DNA of 16,584 nucleotides from Propionibacteriaceae bacterium (lineage in GTDB: Bacteria > Actinomycetota > Actinomycetes > Propionibacteriales > Propionibacteriaceae). Made by a program: the position numbers and the translations under genes. The notes beneath the pieces are model-generated. The model had not been told where the DNA came from, searched no databases, and saw only the letters and a program-made list of their open reading frames with translations. The stretch's first letter is position 1, and each line of letters opens with the position of its first letter. The stretch lies in the NCBI GenBank assembly GCA_021323255.1, contig JAJTCL010000015.1, positions 1-16,584 on the forward strand. Direction: 5' to 3'. This document shows positions 6,808 through 14,445 of the stretch, in pieces.

Positions 6808-7770
6808 ATGTGGCAGACCTCGACGCGCCTGCTTCAGCTGCTTGCCATGCTGCAAGCGCGCCGCGACTGGTCCGGGCAGGACCTGGCGTCCCGGCTTGCC
6901 GTGAGCACCCGGACCATCCGGACCGATGTCGAGCGGCTCCGGGAACTGGGCTATCCGGTGGATGCAACGCCCGGCGTGGGAGGTGGATACCGCCTCGGCC
7001 AAGGAACGACAATGCCGCCGCTCCTGCTCGATGACGAAGAGGTGGTGGCAGTCGCCATCGGGCTCCGTACCAGCACTGGCTCCGGTGTTACGGGCATCGA
7101 GGAGGCGTCGCTGCGAGCTCTGGTCAAGCTCGAGCAGCTCATGCCCTCACGGTTGCGGCATCGAATTGATGCCATGCGAGCCGCAACGGTGAGCATCCCC
7201 GGGACCGGGCCGACGGTGGATTCGGAGGTTCTGGGCGCGATCGCTGGCACTATTCGAGCCAGCGAGCGACTGCGCTTCAGCTACGTCGACCACGACGGCA
7301 ACCAAACTGTGCGGACCGCAGAGCCGGAGCGACTCGTTGCCTGGGGCCGCCGCTGGTACCTGCTTGCCTGGGACGTTGACCGGAACGACTGGCGCATTTT
7401 CCGAGTGGACCGGATCACACCCAAGACGCCGAGCGGCCCTCGCTTCAAGCCACGGACGCTCACCGACGATGAGGCGTCCAGGTATGTGCAGCGCTCCGCC
7501 GGCACTGCGACCTGGCGGTATCGCGCCCGAATTCGCATCCATGCGCCAGTTGATCAGGTGCGAACGCAGCTGCCTCTGGCAGTGTCGGTTTCACCGGACG
7601 GACCCGATCGCTGCATCATCCAGGTGGGCTCTGACACTCCACACCAACTTGCGCTCTACATCGGGCTGCTGGACGCCGACTTCGACATCCTTGACCCACC
7701 GGACCTCGCCGAAGCCGTCATCCGCCTCGCGGAGCGCTACCAGCGAGCGGCCAAGGGTTTGGGCAAGTAG
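6808..7770 (+). CDS. HTH/WYL-domain transcriptional regulator (YafY type)
   Basis: The 320-residue protein starts with a DeoR/HTH_11-type DNA-binding domain (residues 1-65; helix-turn-helix about 22-45, LASRLAVSTRTIRTDVERL, then a GVGGGYRL wing). The WYL domain follows, with the name-giving triplet W183-Y184-L185 in RRWYLLAWD and conserved arginines in RIFRVDRI. WYL domains are thought to bind nucleic acid or small ligands and shift the regulator between states. A C-terminal extension (about 230-320) completes a full-length family member. ATG 6808 follows AAGGA (6800-6804) by 3 nt. It probably represses or activates the divergent epoxide hydrolase gene through the palindrome at 6760-6790 and regulates itself; the ligand is unknown. 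Confidence 0.9.
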   Translation: MWQTSTRLLQLLAMLQARRDWSGQDLASRLAVSTRTIRTDVERLRELGYPVDATPGVGGGYRLGQGTTMPPLLLDDEEVVAVAIGLRTSTGSGVTGIEEASLRALVKLEQLMPSRLRHRIDAMRAATVSIPGTGPTVDSEVLGAIAGTIRASERLRFSYVDHDGNQTVRTAEPERLVAWGRRWYLLAWDVDRNDWRIFRVDRITPKTPSGPRFKPRTLTDDEASRYVQRSAGTATWRYRARIRIHAPVDQVRTQLPLAVSVSPDGPDRCIIQVGSDTPHQLALYIGLLDADFDILDPPDLAEAVIRLAERYQRAAKGLGK

Positions 7771-7785
7771 CACCGGCCCTGGTTC

Positions 7786-7846
7786 TGCATCGCCAGTGAC
7801 TCCAAGAGCGACGCAGTGGGCGCAGTTCGACTTCGGTGGTGATGCA
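7786..7846. other. Inverted repeat in a convergent intergenic region
   Basis: TGCATCGCCA (7786-7795) and TGGTGATGCA (7837-7846) can pair over 10 bp with one wobble, with a 41-nt loop. It lies between the stops of the WYL regulator and the SppA gene, where transcripts from both strands should end. There is no U-tract and the loop is long, so terminator function is speculative. Confidence 0.25.
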
Positions 7847-7863
7847 TATTCAGGGCGTGCTCC

Positions 7864-9507
7864 CTACCGAAGCGCGATGTGAGGCATCCGCAGCGCTGCG
7901 TCGGCGGGCAGCCCAAGTGCGGCAGCGACGTCGGAAAGGCCGGGCCAGTCAGCACGAACCCAGGTTCGCGGATCGTCGCTGTTCTTCGGCCGACTGAGCC
8001 GCGCCAACGGCGGAATGCGGATCGCGCCCAACACGGGTGCATCTTCCGGCAGGTTGCCACGCTTGCGAGCAGTGCGGACTGCGTCACGAAGGCCACCCAG
8101 CTCATCGACCAAACCACTCTCGAGCGCATCCCGGCCCGTCCACACCCGGCCCCGAGCGACGGCTTCGATCTCCTGCACCGGACGGTTTCGTCCAGCGGCG
8201 ACCTTGCCCACGAAATCGTCGTAGATGGCGTCGATGGTCACCGCGAAGCGGGCCCGCTCGTCCTCACTGAACCCCTGCCGGAACGAGTACATCAAGGCCC
8301 GGGCACCCTGCTGCACGGTGTCTGTACTGAGCCCGGTGCGTTCCAGCAGGCCGTTCACCACGAACTTGCCGGCGAATACCCCGATCGAGCCGGTCAGAGT
8401 TGCCGGGAGGGCCACAATCACATCAGCCGGGCAGGCAATGTAGTACCCGCCGGACGCCGCGACGTCGCCCATCGAGACCACGACGGGCTTACCGGATTCC
8501 CGCAGCCGGAAGACCTCCCGCCAGATCACCTCCGACGCTACCGCTGAGCCTCCCGGCGACTCGATGCGCAGTACGACGGCCTGCGCCTTGTCATTGTCGT
8601 GGGCAGCACGGAGCTGTGCTGACACGCTGTCGCTACCAGCCTGACGACCCAGCGGACTGCGTCGGGTCCGGCCAGAGACGATCGCTCCTCGCACGTCGAC
8701 CAGCGCGACGTGGCCGCGGCGGTGAGGCGGTGGCGCGATCTTGCGGCGGGGCCGCCACCGGTCGGCGAACAGTAGCTCAGGTTCGCCATCGGTCCGAGCG
8801 CGCATCTCGGCGTAAACCTGGTCGCGGAAGCCGAGTCGGTCCACCAGACCGACGTCTCGGGCCTCGGCGGCAGTCCGTGGTCCGGTATTGATCAGCTCGC
8901 GCACCCGATCATGGTCCAGGCCACGGGCATCGCCGATGATCTGCACTGCATCGGTGAAGACCGATTCGGCCAACCGCTCGAGCGCTTCGCGATGTGCCGG
9001 GGTGTATTCGGTACGCATCACCACGTCGGCCGCATTCTTGTACTCGTGGCGCTGCTCCACCTGCGGCTCAACGCCAAGCCGGTCGAGCGCGCCGCGGAGG
9101 AAGGTCGTCTCAATGCCGACGCCCAGCAAGCCGACTCCCCCACCCGGCTGGAGCCAGACTTCACCGAACGCGGTTGCCAAGACGTACCCCGCCATGTCAT
9201 GCGCCGAACCTTCGCCAAAGGTCTCCGCCCAGGCCAGCGTTGGCTTGCCGCTTGCCGCGAACTCCCGCACGCCGAGCCGCAATTCCTGCATGGTCCCCCA
9301 CGGCCAGACACCGCCCACCTTGGCGATCAGCCCGACGACATGCCGGTCCTCCGCAGCGTCGTGGAGGGCTCGCAAGGTGGGGCGCAGCAGCCGGCGTCCG
9401 CGGGCGCGCAACCGGGCAATCGGGTCGTCCGCCTCCGGGGCAACCAGAGGCTCAGTCAGATCTAGTTCGAGAAGCAGGTTTGGCCGTCTGCCGGGAAAGT
9501 CAACCAT
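7864..9507 (-). CDS. sppA: SppA-like S49 family serine protease (signal peptide peptidase)
   Basis: The 547-residue protein has the two tandem S49 domains of long SppA, which digests cleaved signal peptides by a Ser-Lys dyad. The N-terminal domain carries the likely general base K157 in EYKNAAD, and the C-terminal domain the nucleophile S352 in DVAASGGYYIACPAD, after RIESPGGSAVASE (315-327). TGSIGVFAGK is also family-typical. Unlike E. coli SppA (618 residues) it starts without an obvious transmembrane anchor (MVDFPGRRPNLLLELDL), so it may be peripheral or cytosolic. ATG 9507 is the only reasonable start because an in-frame TGA lies just upstream; GGAGGAGGG is about 15 nt away, farther than ideal. 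It follows the two-helix membrane protein gene in the same direction after 103 bp; a shared transcript is possible. Confidence 0.9.
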   Translation of the reverse strand: MVDFPGRRPNLLLELDLTEPLVAPEADDPIARLRARGRRLLRPTLRALHDAAEDRHVVGLIAKVGGVWPWGTMQELRLGVREFAASGKPTLAWAETFGEGSAHDMAGYVLATAFGEVWLQPGGGVGLLGVGIETTFLRGALDRLGVEPQVEQRHEYKNAADVVMRTEYTPAHREALERLAESVFTDAVQIIGDARGLDHDRVRELINTGPRTAAEARDVGLVDRLGFRDQVYAEMRARTDGEPELLFADRWRPRRKIAPPPHRRGHVALVDVRGAIVSGRTRRSPLGRQAGSDSVSAQLRAAHDNDKAQAVVLRIESPGGSAVASEVIWREVFRLRESGKPVVVSMGDVAASGGYYIACPADVIVALPATLTGSIGVFAGKFVVNGLLERTGLSTDTVQQGARALMYSFRQGFSEDERARFAVTIDAIYDDFVGKVAAGRNRPVQEIEAVARGRVWTGRDALESGLVDELGGLRDAVRTARKRGNLPEDAPVLGAIRIPPLARLSRPKNSDDPRTWVRADWPGLSDVAAALGLPADAALRMPHIALR

Positions 9508-9610
9508 GCGTCAACGGTAGGCCCTCCTCCGCCGATGCCCGCGGCCGCGCCAAATGGGGTGTCGGTCAACCTGTGATGGCGGTGTGGCCAGTCGCGCGGA
9601 AACCCGTAGC

Positions 9611-10042
9611 TCAGATGAATGATGACTGTTCGACACAGGCGGCGTACTCAGTCGCAGCCTGCTCTTGGCTCAAGTTCCCGCTGAGTAAGCCGATATTGAG
9701 GACGTCGAGCCGTGCGCGCACGGTTTCCGCCCGGGAAACGTTTTCGCCAGCGCTGTTTGATTTCTGCAATTGAGTGACGATGGCTGCAACCAGGGAGCAG
9801 ACAGCGGCGAGGATGCAGAGGATCCGCCATATCGACGGCTGAACGCCGACAACAGCCGGAGCACCGGCCAAGGCCGTTGCCAGTGCGCCCGCCACTATGG
9901 CCACATTGAGCAGGCGCCGCTGTCGCGTCCGCGCCTGACCCAAATACTTCGCCACTTGATCGCGAGTGCGTTGAATCAAAGATGACAAATCGCCGCCCGG
10001 TGGTCCGTATTGGCCTTCAGGGACAAATCCTCTGTCAGACAT
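9611..10042 (-). CDS. Small two-helix membrane protein, SLATT-like
   Basis: The protein has 143 residues from ATG 10042. That start is chosen because AAAGGAG lies 6 nt upstream (10049-10055); the ATG at 10060 would place that ribosome-binding site inside the coding region. A polar Gly/Pro-rich N-terminus and a basic helix (RTRDQVAKYLGQARTRQRR) precede two hydrophobic segments, about residues 45-67 and 71-91. An amphipathic C-terminal helix follows (SRAETVRARLDVLNIGLL, then SQEQAATEYAA). This order resembles SLATT/DUF4231-type proteins, some of which are predicted membrane effectors in nucleotide-signalling conflict systems. No nucleotide cyclase, TIR or other partner is adjacent, so the function is unknown. 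TAAAAT at 10074-10079 on this strand is a possible -10. Confidence 0.75.
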   Translation of the reverse strand: MSDRGFVPEGQYGPPGGDLSSLIQRTRDQVAKYLGQARTRQRRLLNVAIVAGALATALAGAPAVVGVQPSIWRILCILAAVCSLVAAIVTQLQKSNSAGENVSRAETVRARLDVLNIGLLSGNLSQEQAATEYAACVEQSSFI

Positions 10043-10165
10043 CACGGACTCCTTTGGCATAGCAGCGTCAAGAATTTTACCGAATCATGCATTATCCATG
10101 GCTAGACAATTTCCGCATCTAAAGCAAACACCGCGCTATCGCGTGAACCAGCTGGACCCGCAGTG

Positions 10166-12019
10166 TCAGTCCATGACCCGGTCGACCGAGTAGGCCGAAG
10201 CCTGGAGATGGAACAGCTCGGCGTATTGACCCCCGAGCGCCACCAACTCATCATGGGTGCCCTGCTCGACAACTCGTCCATGATCGAGAACGTAGATCCG
10301 GTCGGCGGTCCGTACCGTGGAGAACCGGTGAGAGATGATCAACGCGCTGCGGCCGCGCAGCACCTCGTGCAGCGAGGAGAACAACTCGTACTCTGCTCGC
10401 GCATCAAGCGCTGCCGTCGGCTCATCGATGATCACTAGCGGCGCATCCCGATAGAACGCGCGCGCTATGGCAACCTTCTGCCACTGCCCTCCAGAGAGCT
10501 CGTGTCCACCGACGAATCGACGCGACAGCGGTGTCTGGTAGCCCGCCGGGAGTGCCGACAAAAACGAGTCGGCATCGGCGATCCTGGCCGCCTCCCGGAT
10601 TGCCGCGTGATCGATTTCGTGATCCGGTCGAGCCACCGCGATGTTCTCCTCGGCGCTGAGCGCGTATCGGACGAAGTCCTGGAAGATGATCGCCACCCGC
10701 TCCCGGAACAGATCCGGCCGAAAGGTGGCTACGTCCACACCATCCCACCTCACTGCGCCGCTGCCCGGCTCGTACAGGCCAGCCATCACCTTGGCCAGCG
10801 TGGTCTTGCCCGAACCGTTCTCGCCTACCAGGGCGACCACCTCACCCTGGTTGACCTCGATGCTGGCCGACTGCAGGGCCAGCGCACTACGTCCGGGATA
10901 GGAGAAACTCACCGCATCGGCTCGGACCCGCCGGAAGTCTGCCGGTGGCGCGATGGCGCGCGAGCCGCCTTCGGCTGCCGGCGCCAGGGTGAGGAAGCCG
11001 TCCAGATCATCGATGAACTGCCCAGATTCAAAGATCGCCTGTACGCCGCTGAGGCCGGACTGGATCTGACTGGCCAGCAACCGGATCGCGACCAGCGCGG
11101 CACCGGCCGCAACAATGCTCAATCGGCCGGTCGAAATCAGCCACCCGAGGAGGAAGAGGGTCAGCGCCAACAGAACGGCAGAGCCAAGGCTGCCAGCCAC
11201 ACCGAGCCTCGACCGGTGCCAGAGGTGCTGAGCAAGATCACGGAGGTAGTCGGCATACAAGGTGTCCAAACGCGTGCCGAAGTTGCGCGCGAGACCGAAA
11301 GCCCGCACTTCCTTGGCCTCATCCCGGCCGGTCTGTACCCGAGTCAGGTAGTTCCGCAGACGCATCGATTGTGTTTGCCGAGCCAGAAAGTCCAACTCGA
11401 GCTGGCTTTGCCGCCGGCTCGTCAGCAGCACCGGCACACCTCCGACCAAGAGCAGCGGCAGCAACCCGGGATGCACTAACACAATCGCGATCACCAAGCC
11501 AGCGCTACCGGCCGCTGACCCCACCGTTGCCACCAAGCCATGAGTGATCTGATACGGACGGGTCAGCGCAGTGGCTTGTACACGCTGCAGGCGATCGTAG
11601 AACCGGGCTGATTCGAACTTCCGCAGGTCAACGCGGGTGGCAACTCTCAATACCCGCTTCCACATGACGGCGACCACCAGCTCGGCGGCATAGCGCCCGA
11701 GCCCTACCTGCACGGAGGCGATAACCGCAGTGACGGCGGTCAGGCCCGCCAGCAGCATGACTGGCTGCACCAGACGCCAAAGATCTCCAGGATTGCCCGA
11801 GATGTCCAGCACGGCCGTCAAAGCCAGCTGCACTGCAAAGACCTGCAGCGTTAGGGCAAGGGCGTTGAGTAACTGCAGCCCAATCAGGGCAAGGAATGGG
11901 GTACGCGCAGACTGCCAAACTATGGACAAGCTGCGCGCCATCAGACGGGTGAGCCGGCTTATCGACTTTCGCTGGTCCTGCTCCGGAGTCGCGAGGTCCA
12001 TCGGGTCGATTTCACTCAC
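10166..12019 (-). CDS. ABC exporter, fused permease and ATP-binding protein
   Basis: The 617-residue half-transporter combines a membrane domain (about 35-335, with hydrophobic helices such as LIGLQLLNALALTLQVFAV and SAVLLALTLFLLGWLI) with a nucleotide-binding domain (about 365-605). It shows Walker A GENGSGKTT (399-407), Q-loop Q447, signature LSGGQ (508-512), Walker B LVIIDE (528-533) with catalytic E533, D-loop ALD and switch H564. All ATPase motifs are intact. It should act as a homodimer, or pair with a partner not seen here, exporting lipid, peptide or drug; nothing nearby defines the cargo. GTG 12019 is the annotated start; ATG 12001 is a plausible alternative, and neither has a good Shine-Dalgarno. 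It is divergent from the EF-G2-like gene (104 bp between). Confidence 0.9.
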   Translation of the reverse strand: MSEIDPMDLATPEQDQRKSISRLTRLMARSLSIVWQSARTPFLALIGLQLLNALALTLQVFAVQLALTAVLDISGNPGDLWRLVQPVMLLAGLTAVTAVIASVQVGLGRYAAELVVAVMWKRVLRVATRVDLRKFESARFYDRLQRVQATALTRPYQITHGLVATVGSAAGSAGLVIAIVLVHPGLLPLLLVGGVPVLLTSRRQSQLELDFLARQTQSMRLRNYLTRVQTGRDEAKEVRAFGLARNFGTRLDTLYADYLRDLAQHLWHRSRLGVAGSLGSAVLLALTLFLLGWLISTGRLSIVAAGAALVAIRLLASQIQSGLSGVQAIFESGQFIDDLDGFLTLAPAAEGGSRAIAPPADFRRVRADAVSFSYPGRSALALQSASIEVNQGEVVALVGENGSGKTTLAKVMAGLYEPGSGAVRWDGVDVATFRPDLFRERVAIIFQDFVRYALSAEENIAVARPDHEIDHAAIREAARIADADSFLSALPAGYQTPLSRRFVGGHELSGGQWQKVAIARAFYRDAPLVIIDEPTAALDARAEYELFSSLHEVLRGRSALIISHRFSTVRTADRIYVLDHGRVVEQGTHDELVALGGQYAELFHLQASAYSVDRVMD

Positions 12020-12123
12020 GGATGCATCGTAGGGTTGCTGGAACGCGTGCGTGGCGAGTTACGGCGAAGCCGAATTGCGCTGCGGCGCGACTTTGCGCGA
12101 CGGCGTAGGGGAAAGGGTGAGGA

Positions 12124-14223
12124 ATGGGCAACGGAGCCGATACAGGCCGCGAACACGGACCGCGGTCCCCGGAACAGATCCGCAATGTCGTGCTTGTCGG
12201 GCCGGCGAGTGTCGGCAAGAGCACGCTTTTCGAACGGTTGATAGCAGCGCGAGTGCCGGGTCGACATCAGCGGGGCGAGCCCGGCCCATCGCAGTCGCTG
12301 GGCGCCGCGTCGATCGCCAGCGGTGAGGTGATGATCAACCTGCTGGACACCCCCGGCAACCCCGACTTTGTCGGCGAGGTGAGGGCTGGGTTGCGGGCGG
12401 CCGACGCTGTCTTGTTCGTGGTATCGGCCAGTGACGAGATCGACGACGCAACCCGGCTGCTCTGGCGGGAGTGCGAGGCGACGAAGATGCCTCGAGCGAT
12501 CGCGGTCACCAAGCTCGAGCAATCCCGAGCCGACTTCGAGGAGTCCATGGCTCGTTGCCGCCAGGTATTCGGCGATGTCCAGCCGCTCGGGGTACCGCTG
12601 ATCGAAGAGGGCCACGTTGTCGGTGCCATCAATCTGCTGCGTCGTAGCGTCACTGACTATCGCAGCGGTGAATCGATGTCACGTGAGCCCGACGAGACCG
12701 AAGCCGCGATCATCGAGGAGAACTGGGATCCGCTGATCGAGTCGATCATCGAGGAGTCCGAGGACGAGACGCTGCTCGACCGGCACCTCAGCGGCGAGCC
12801 GATCGACCTGGACATCGTCCTGCCCGATCTACGGGCGGCGATTGCCACAGCACGGTTTTTCCCGATCATTCCCGCGCACGCTCCGACCGGAATGGGCATT
12901 GAGGGTTTGTTCGAGCTGTTCGAGCAGGGCTTCCCGTCCCCCACGTCGTCTCCCATGCCGGCGGTCTACACGCCAGCCGGCCAGCCGTTCGGCCCGCTGA
13001 CGTGTGACCCTGAGGGGCCGCTGGTCGCTGAGGTCGTGCGGACCACCAGCGATCCCTTCGTCGGTCGGCTCTCTTTGGTCCGAGTCTTCTCCGGCACCCT
13101 GAGCCCCGACACCGCGCTGCACGTCTGCGGGCACCTTCAGCAGTTCGCCGCTCACCATGTCAACGGCCATGCCGATCATGACACCGACGACGAACGGGTC
13201 GGGCCACTGTCCGCGCCGCTTGGCGACGACGCCCGACCCAAGCCGTACGCCATCGCCGGTGATCTTGTCCTGGTGTCCAAGCTGGCAGCTGCCGAAACCA
13301 CCGACACACTGTCCAGCAAGGCACGGCCGGCGCTTGTGGAGCCCTGGCTGCTGCCTGAGCCGTTGCTGCCAGTAGCAGTCCACGCCATCTCCCGCGGCGA
13401 TGAGGAGAAGCTGGGCTCTGCCCTGCAACGGCTCGTTGCCGAGGACGTGACGATGCGCCTGGAGCACAATCCGGAGACCCATCAGGTGGTGATCTGGGCT
13501 ATGGGGCCGGCGCATGTGGACAAGGTGCTCAATGCGCTGCGGGAGTCCTGGCACATCCAAGTTCAGGTGGAGCCGGTGCGTACCTCCCTCCGCGAGACGT
13601 TCATCCGACCCACCAAAGCGCAGGGACGGCTTGTCAAACAATCCGGCGGACACGGTCAATACGCGGTGTGCATGATGGAGATCGAGCCGCTGGAACGCGG
13701 TGCCGGGTTTGAGTTCACCGAACGTGTGGTTGGCGGAGCGGTGCCCCGGCAGTTCATACCGTCGGTGGAAAAGGGCATCCGCGGCCAGCTGCCCAAGGGC
13801 GTCCTCGCGGGGTATCCGCTGGTTGATGTGCGGGTGACGCTGGTCGACGGCAAGGCGCATTCGGTCGACTCCTCCGATATGGCCTTTCAGACCGCAGGAG
13901 CGATGGCTCTGCGCGAAGCCGCCAATGAGTCGACCGTTGCCCTCCTGGAGCCGATCGACAAGGTCGAGATCACCGTCGCCGAGGACTCGGTCGGTTCGGT
14001 GCTGGCGGATCTGCGCGGCCGCCGCGGCCAGGTGCACGGCACCGAAACCGCACCGGACCTGCCCGGTTACGCCGTCATCCATGCCGAGGTGCCGGCACAC
14101 GAGCTGAGCCGGTACCCGATCGACCTGCGCTCGGTTTCCCATGGCACCGGGACCTTCAAGCGCTCGTTCGTACGCTACGACTACATGCCGGCCGCGCTGG
14201 CGCGAGAGGTCACTTCCGCCTGA
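12124..14223 (+). CDS. EF-G2-like translation GTPase paralogue
   Basis: The 699-residue protein aligns along its length with EF-G-like proteins of the mycobacterial FusA2/Rv0120c type: G domain, domain II (VAEVVRTTSDPFVGRLSLVRVFSGTL region), domain III (LLPVAVHAISRGDEEKLGSAL region), domain IV (SGGHGQYAV, VGGAVPRQFIPSVEKG) and domain V. The nucleotide site departs from canonical EF-G: G1 is GPASVGKST (26-34), G3 is DTPGNPDF (75-82) with Asn in place of the catalytic His, and the G4 position reads VTKLEQ in place of NKMD. The stretch between G1 and G3 is unusually short (about 40 residues) and lacks the RGIT switch I threonine. AAAGGG (12112-12117) lies 6 nt before ATG 12124. From memory, mycobacterial EF-G2 binds GTP but lacks ribosome-stimulated hydrolysis; a non-canonical ribosome role is inferred. 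Confidence 0.9.
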   Translation: MGNGADTGREHGPRSPEQIRNVVLVGPASVGKSTLFERLIAARVPGRHQRGEPGPSQSLGAASIASGEVMINLLDTPGNPDFVGEVRAGLRAADAVLFVVSASDEIDDATRLLWRECEATKMPRAIAVTKLEQSRADFEESMARCRQVFGDVQPLGVPLIEEGHVVGAINLLRRSVTDYRSGESMSREPDETEAAIIEENWDPLIESIIEESEDETLLDRHLSGEPIDLDIVLPDLRAAIATARFFPIIPAHAPTGMGIEGLFELFEQGFPSPTSSPMPAVYTPAGQPFGPLTCDPEGPLVAEVVRTTSDPFVGRLSLVRVFSGTLSPDTALHVCGHLQQFAAHHVNGHADHDTDDERVGPLSAPLGDDARPKPYAIAGDLVLVSKLAAAETTDTLSSKARPALVEPWLLPEPLLPVAVHAISRGDEEKLGSALQRLVAEDVTMRLEHNPETHQVVIWAMGPAHVDKVLNALRESWHIQVQVEPVRTSLRETFIRPTKAQGRLVKQSGGHGQYAVCMMEIEPLERGAGFEFTERVVGGAVPRQFIPSVEKGIRGQLPKGVLAGYPLVDVRVTLVDGKAHSVDSSDMAFQTAGAMALREAANESTVALLEPIDKVEITVAEDSVGSVLADLRGRRGQVHGTETAPDLPGYAVIHAEVPAHELSRYPIDLRSVSHGTGTFKRSFVRYDYMPAALAREVTSA

Positions 14224-14224
14224 A

Positions 14225-14248
14225 CGACCGTTTCGACGGCTGCGATGA
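14225..14248 (+). repeat. 24-bp direct repeat, copy 1
   Basis: It matches 14377-14400 at 23 of 24 positions (G instead of C at 14235) and starts two bases after the EF-G2 stop codon. Its ACGGCT (14236-14241) is complementary to AGCCGT (14278-14283), which is followed by GTG AAA ATG, mirroring the arrangement of copy 2 before the downstream gene. The offset between copies is 152 bp. Confidence 0.8.
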
Positions 14249-14376
14249 GAACCATAAGCGATCCGGGGACCGCTAGGAGCCGTGAAAATGCTGGTCGGGT
14301 GCGGTTGGCGGGCATCAGGGCGGATTGGAGGCTGTAGTCCTGGATTTCAAGTCCATACGATCTGGGACGGCCGACC

Positions 14377-14400
14377 CGACCGTTTCCACGGCTGCGATGA
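14377..14400 (+). repeat. 24-bp direct repeat, copy 2
   Basis: This is the second copy of the repeat at 14225-14248. It begins inside ACCCGACC (14374-14381), which pairs with GGTCGGGT (14293-14300), and continues into the 5' arm of a hairpin that closes on the GTG start of the class V PLP enzyme. No other copy was found in the window. Confidence 0.8.
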
Positions 14401-14445
14401 AAGACGTACGGCGTTGGGGATGATCACATCGACCTAGTAGCCGTG
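14387..14445 (+). promoter_or_regulatory. Leader hairpin enclosing the class V enzyme start codon
   Basis: CACGGCTGC (14387-14395) can pair with GTAGCCGTG (14437-14445) over 9 bp including one wobble; the last three bases are the proposed GTG start. Inside, GATG (14396-14399) can pair with CATC (14427-14430). No Shine-Dalgarno is visible before the GTG, so the structure would hide an already weak start. It may be a cis-acting RNA, but the sequence matches no riboswitch class I know. Confidence 0.4.

Noticed and set aside
10502..11479. 325-codon plus-strand frame inside the ABC exporter gene.
   Set aside because: Shadow frame opposite an intact transporter with all ATPase motifs; composition is low-complexity and unlike a real protein.
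9611..12019. Possible defence island formed by the SLATT-like protein, SppA and the ABC exporter.
   Set aside because: No nucleotide cyclase, nuclease, TIR or other sensor/effector gene is present, and SppA and the exporter look like ordinary housekeeping genes.
12829..14142. 437-codon antisense frame inside the EF-G2 gene.
   Set aside because: High-GC shadow of a clearly recognisable protein on the other strand; no family resemblance.
14293..14381. tRNA-like geometry: 8-bp closing stem GGTCGGGT/ACCCGACC 89 nt apart, with TGGA-CTTGAAA-TCCA on the minus strand (UGA anticodon loop; UCA on the plus strand).
   Set aside because: On the minus strand the anticodon is at the right distance for a serine tRNA, but the anticodon stem has only 4 bp, the D arm does not fold and there is no T arm or GGTTCGA-like loop. 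On the plus strand the spacing fails for selenocysteine tRNA. Probably coincidence; at most a relic.
14282..14437. 51-codon frame from GTG between the two repeats.
   Set aside because: Third-position GC is lower than in neighbouring genes, it resembles no family I know, and it overlaps repeat copy 2 and the leader hairpin. Not supported as a gene.
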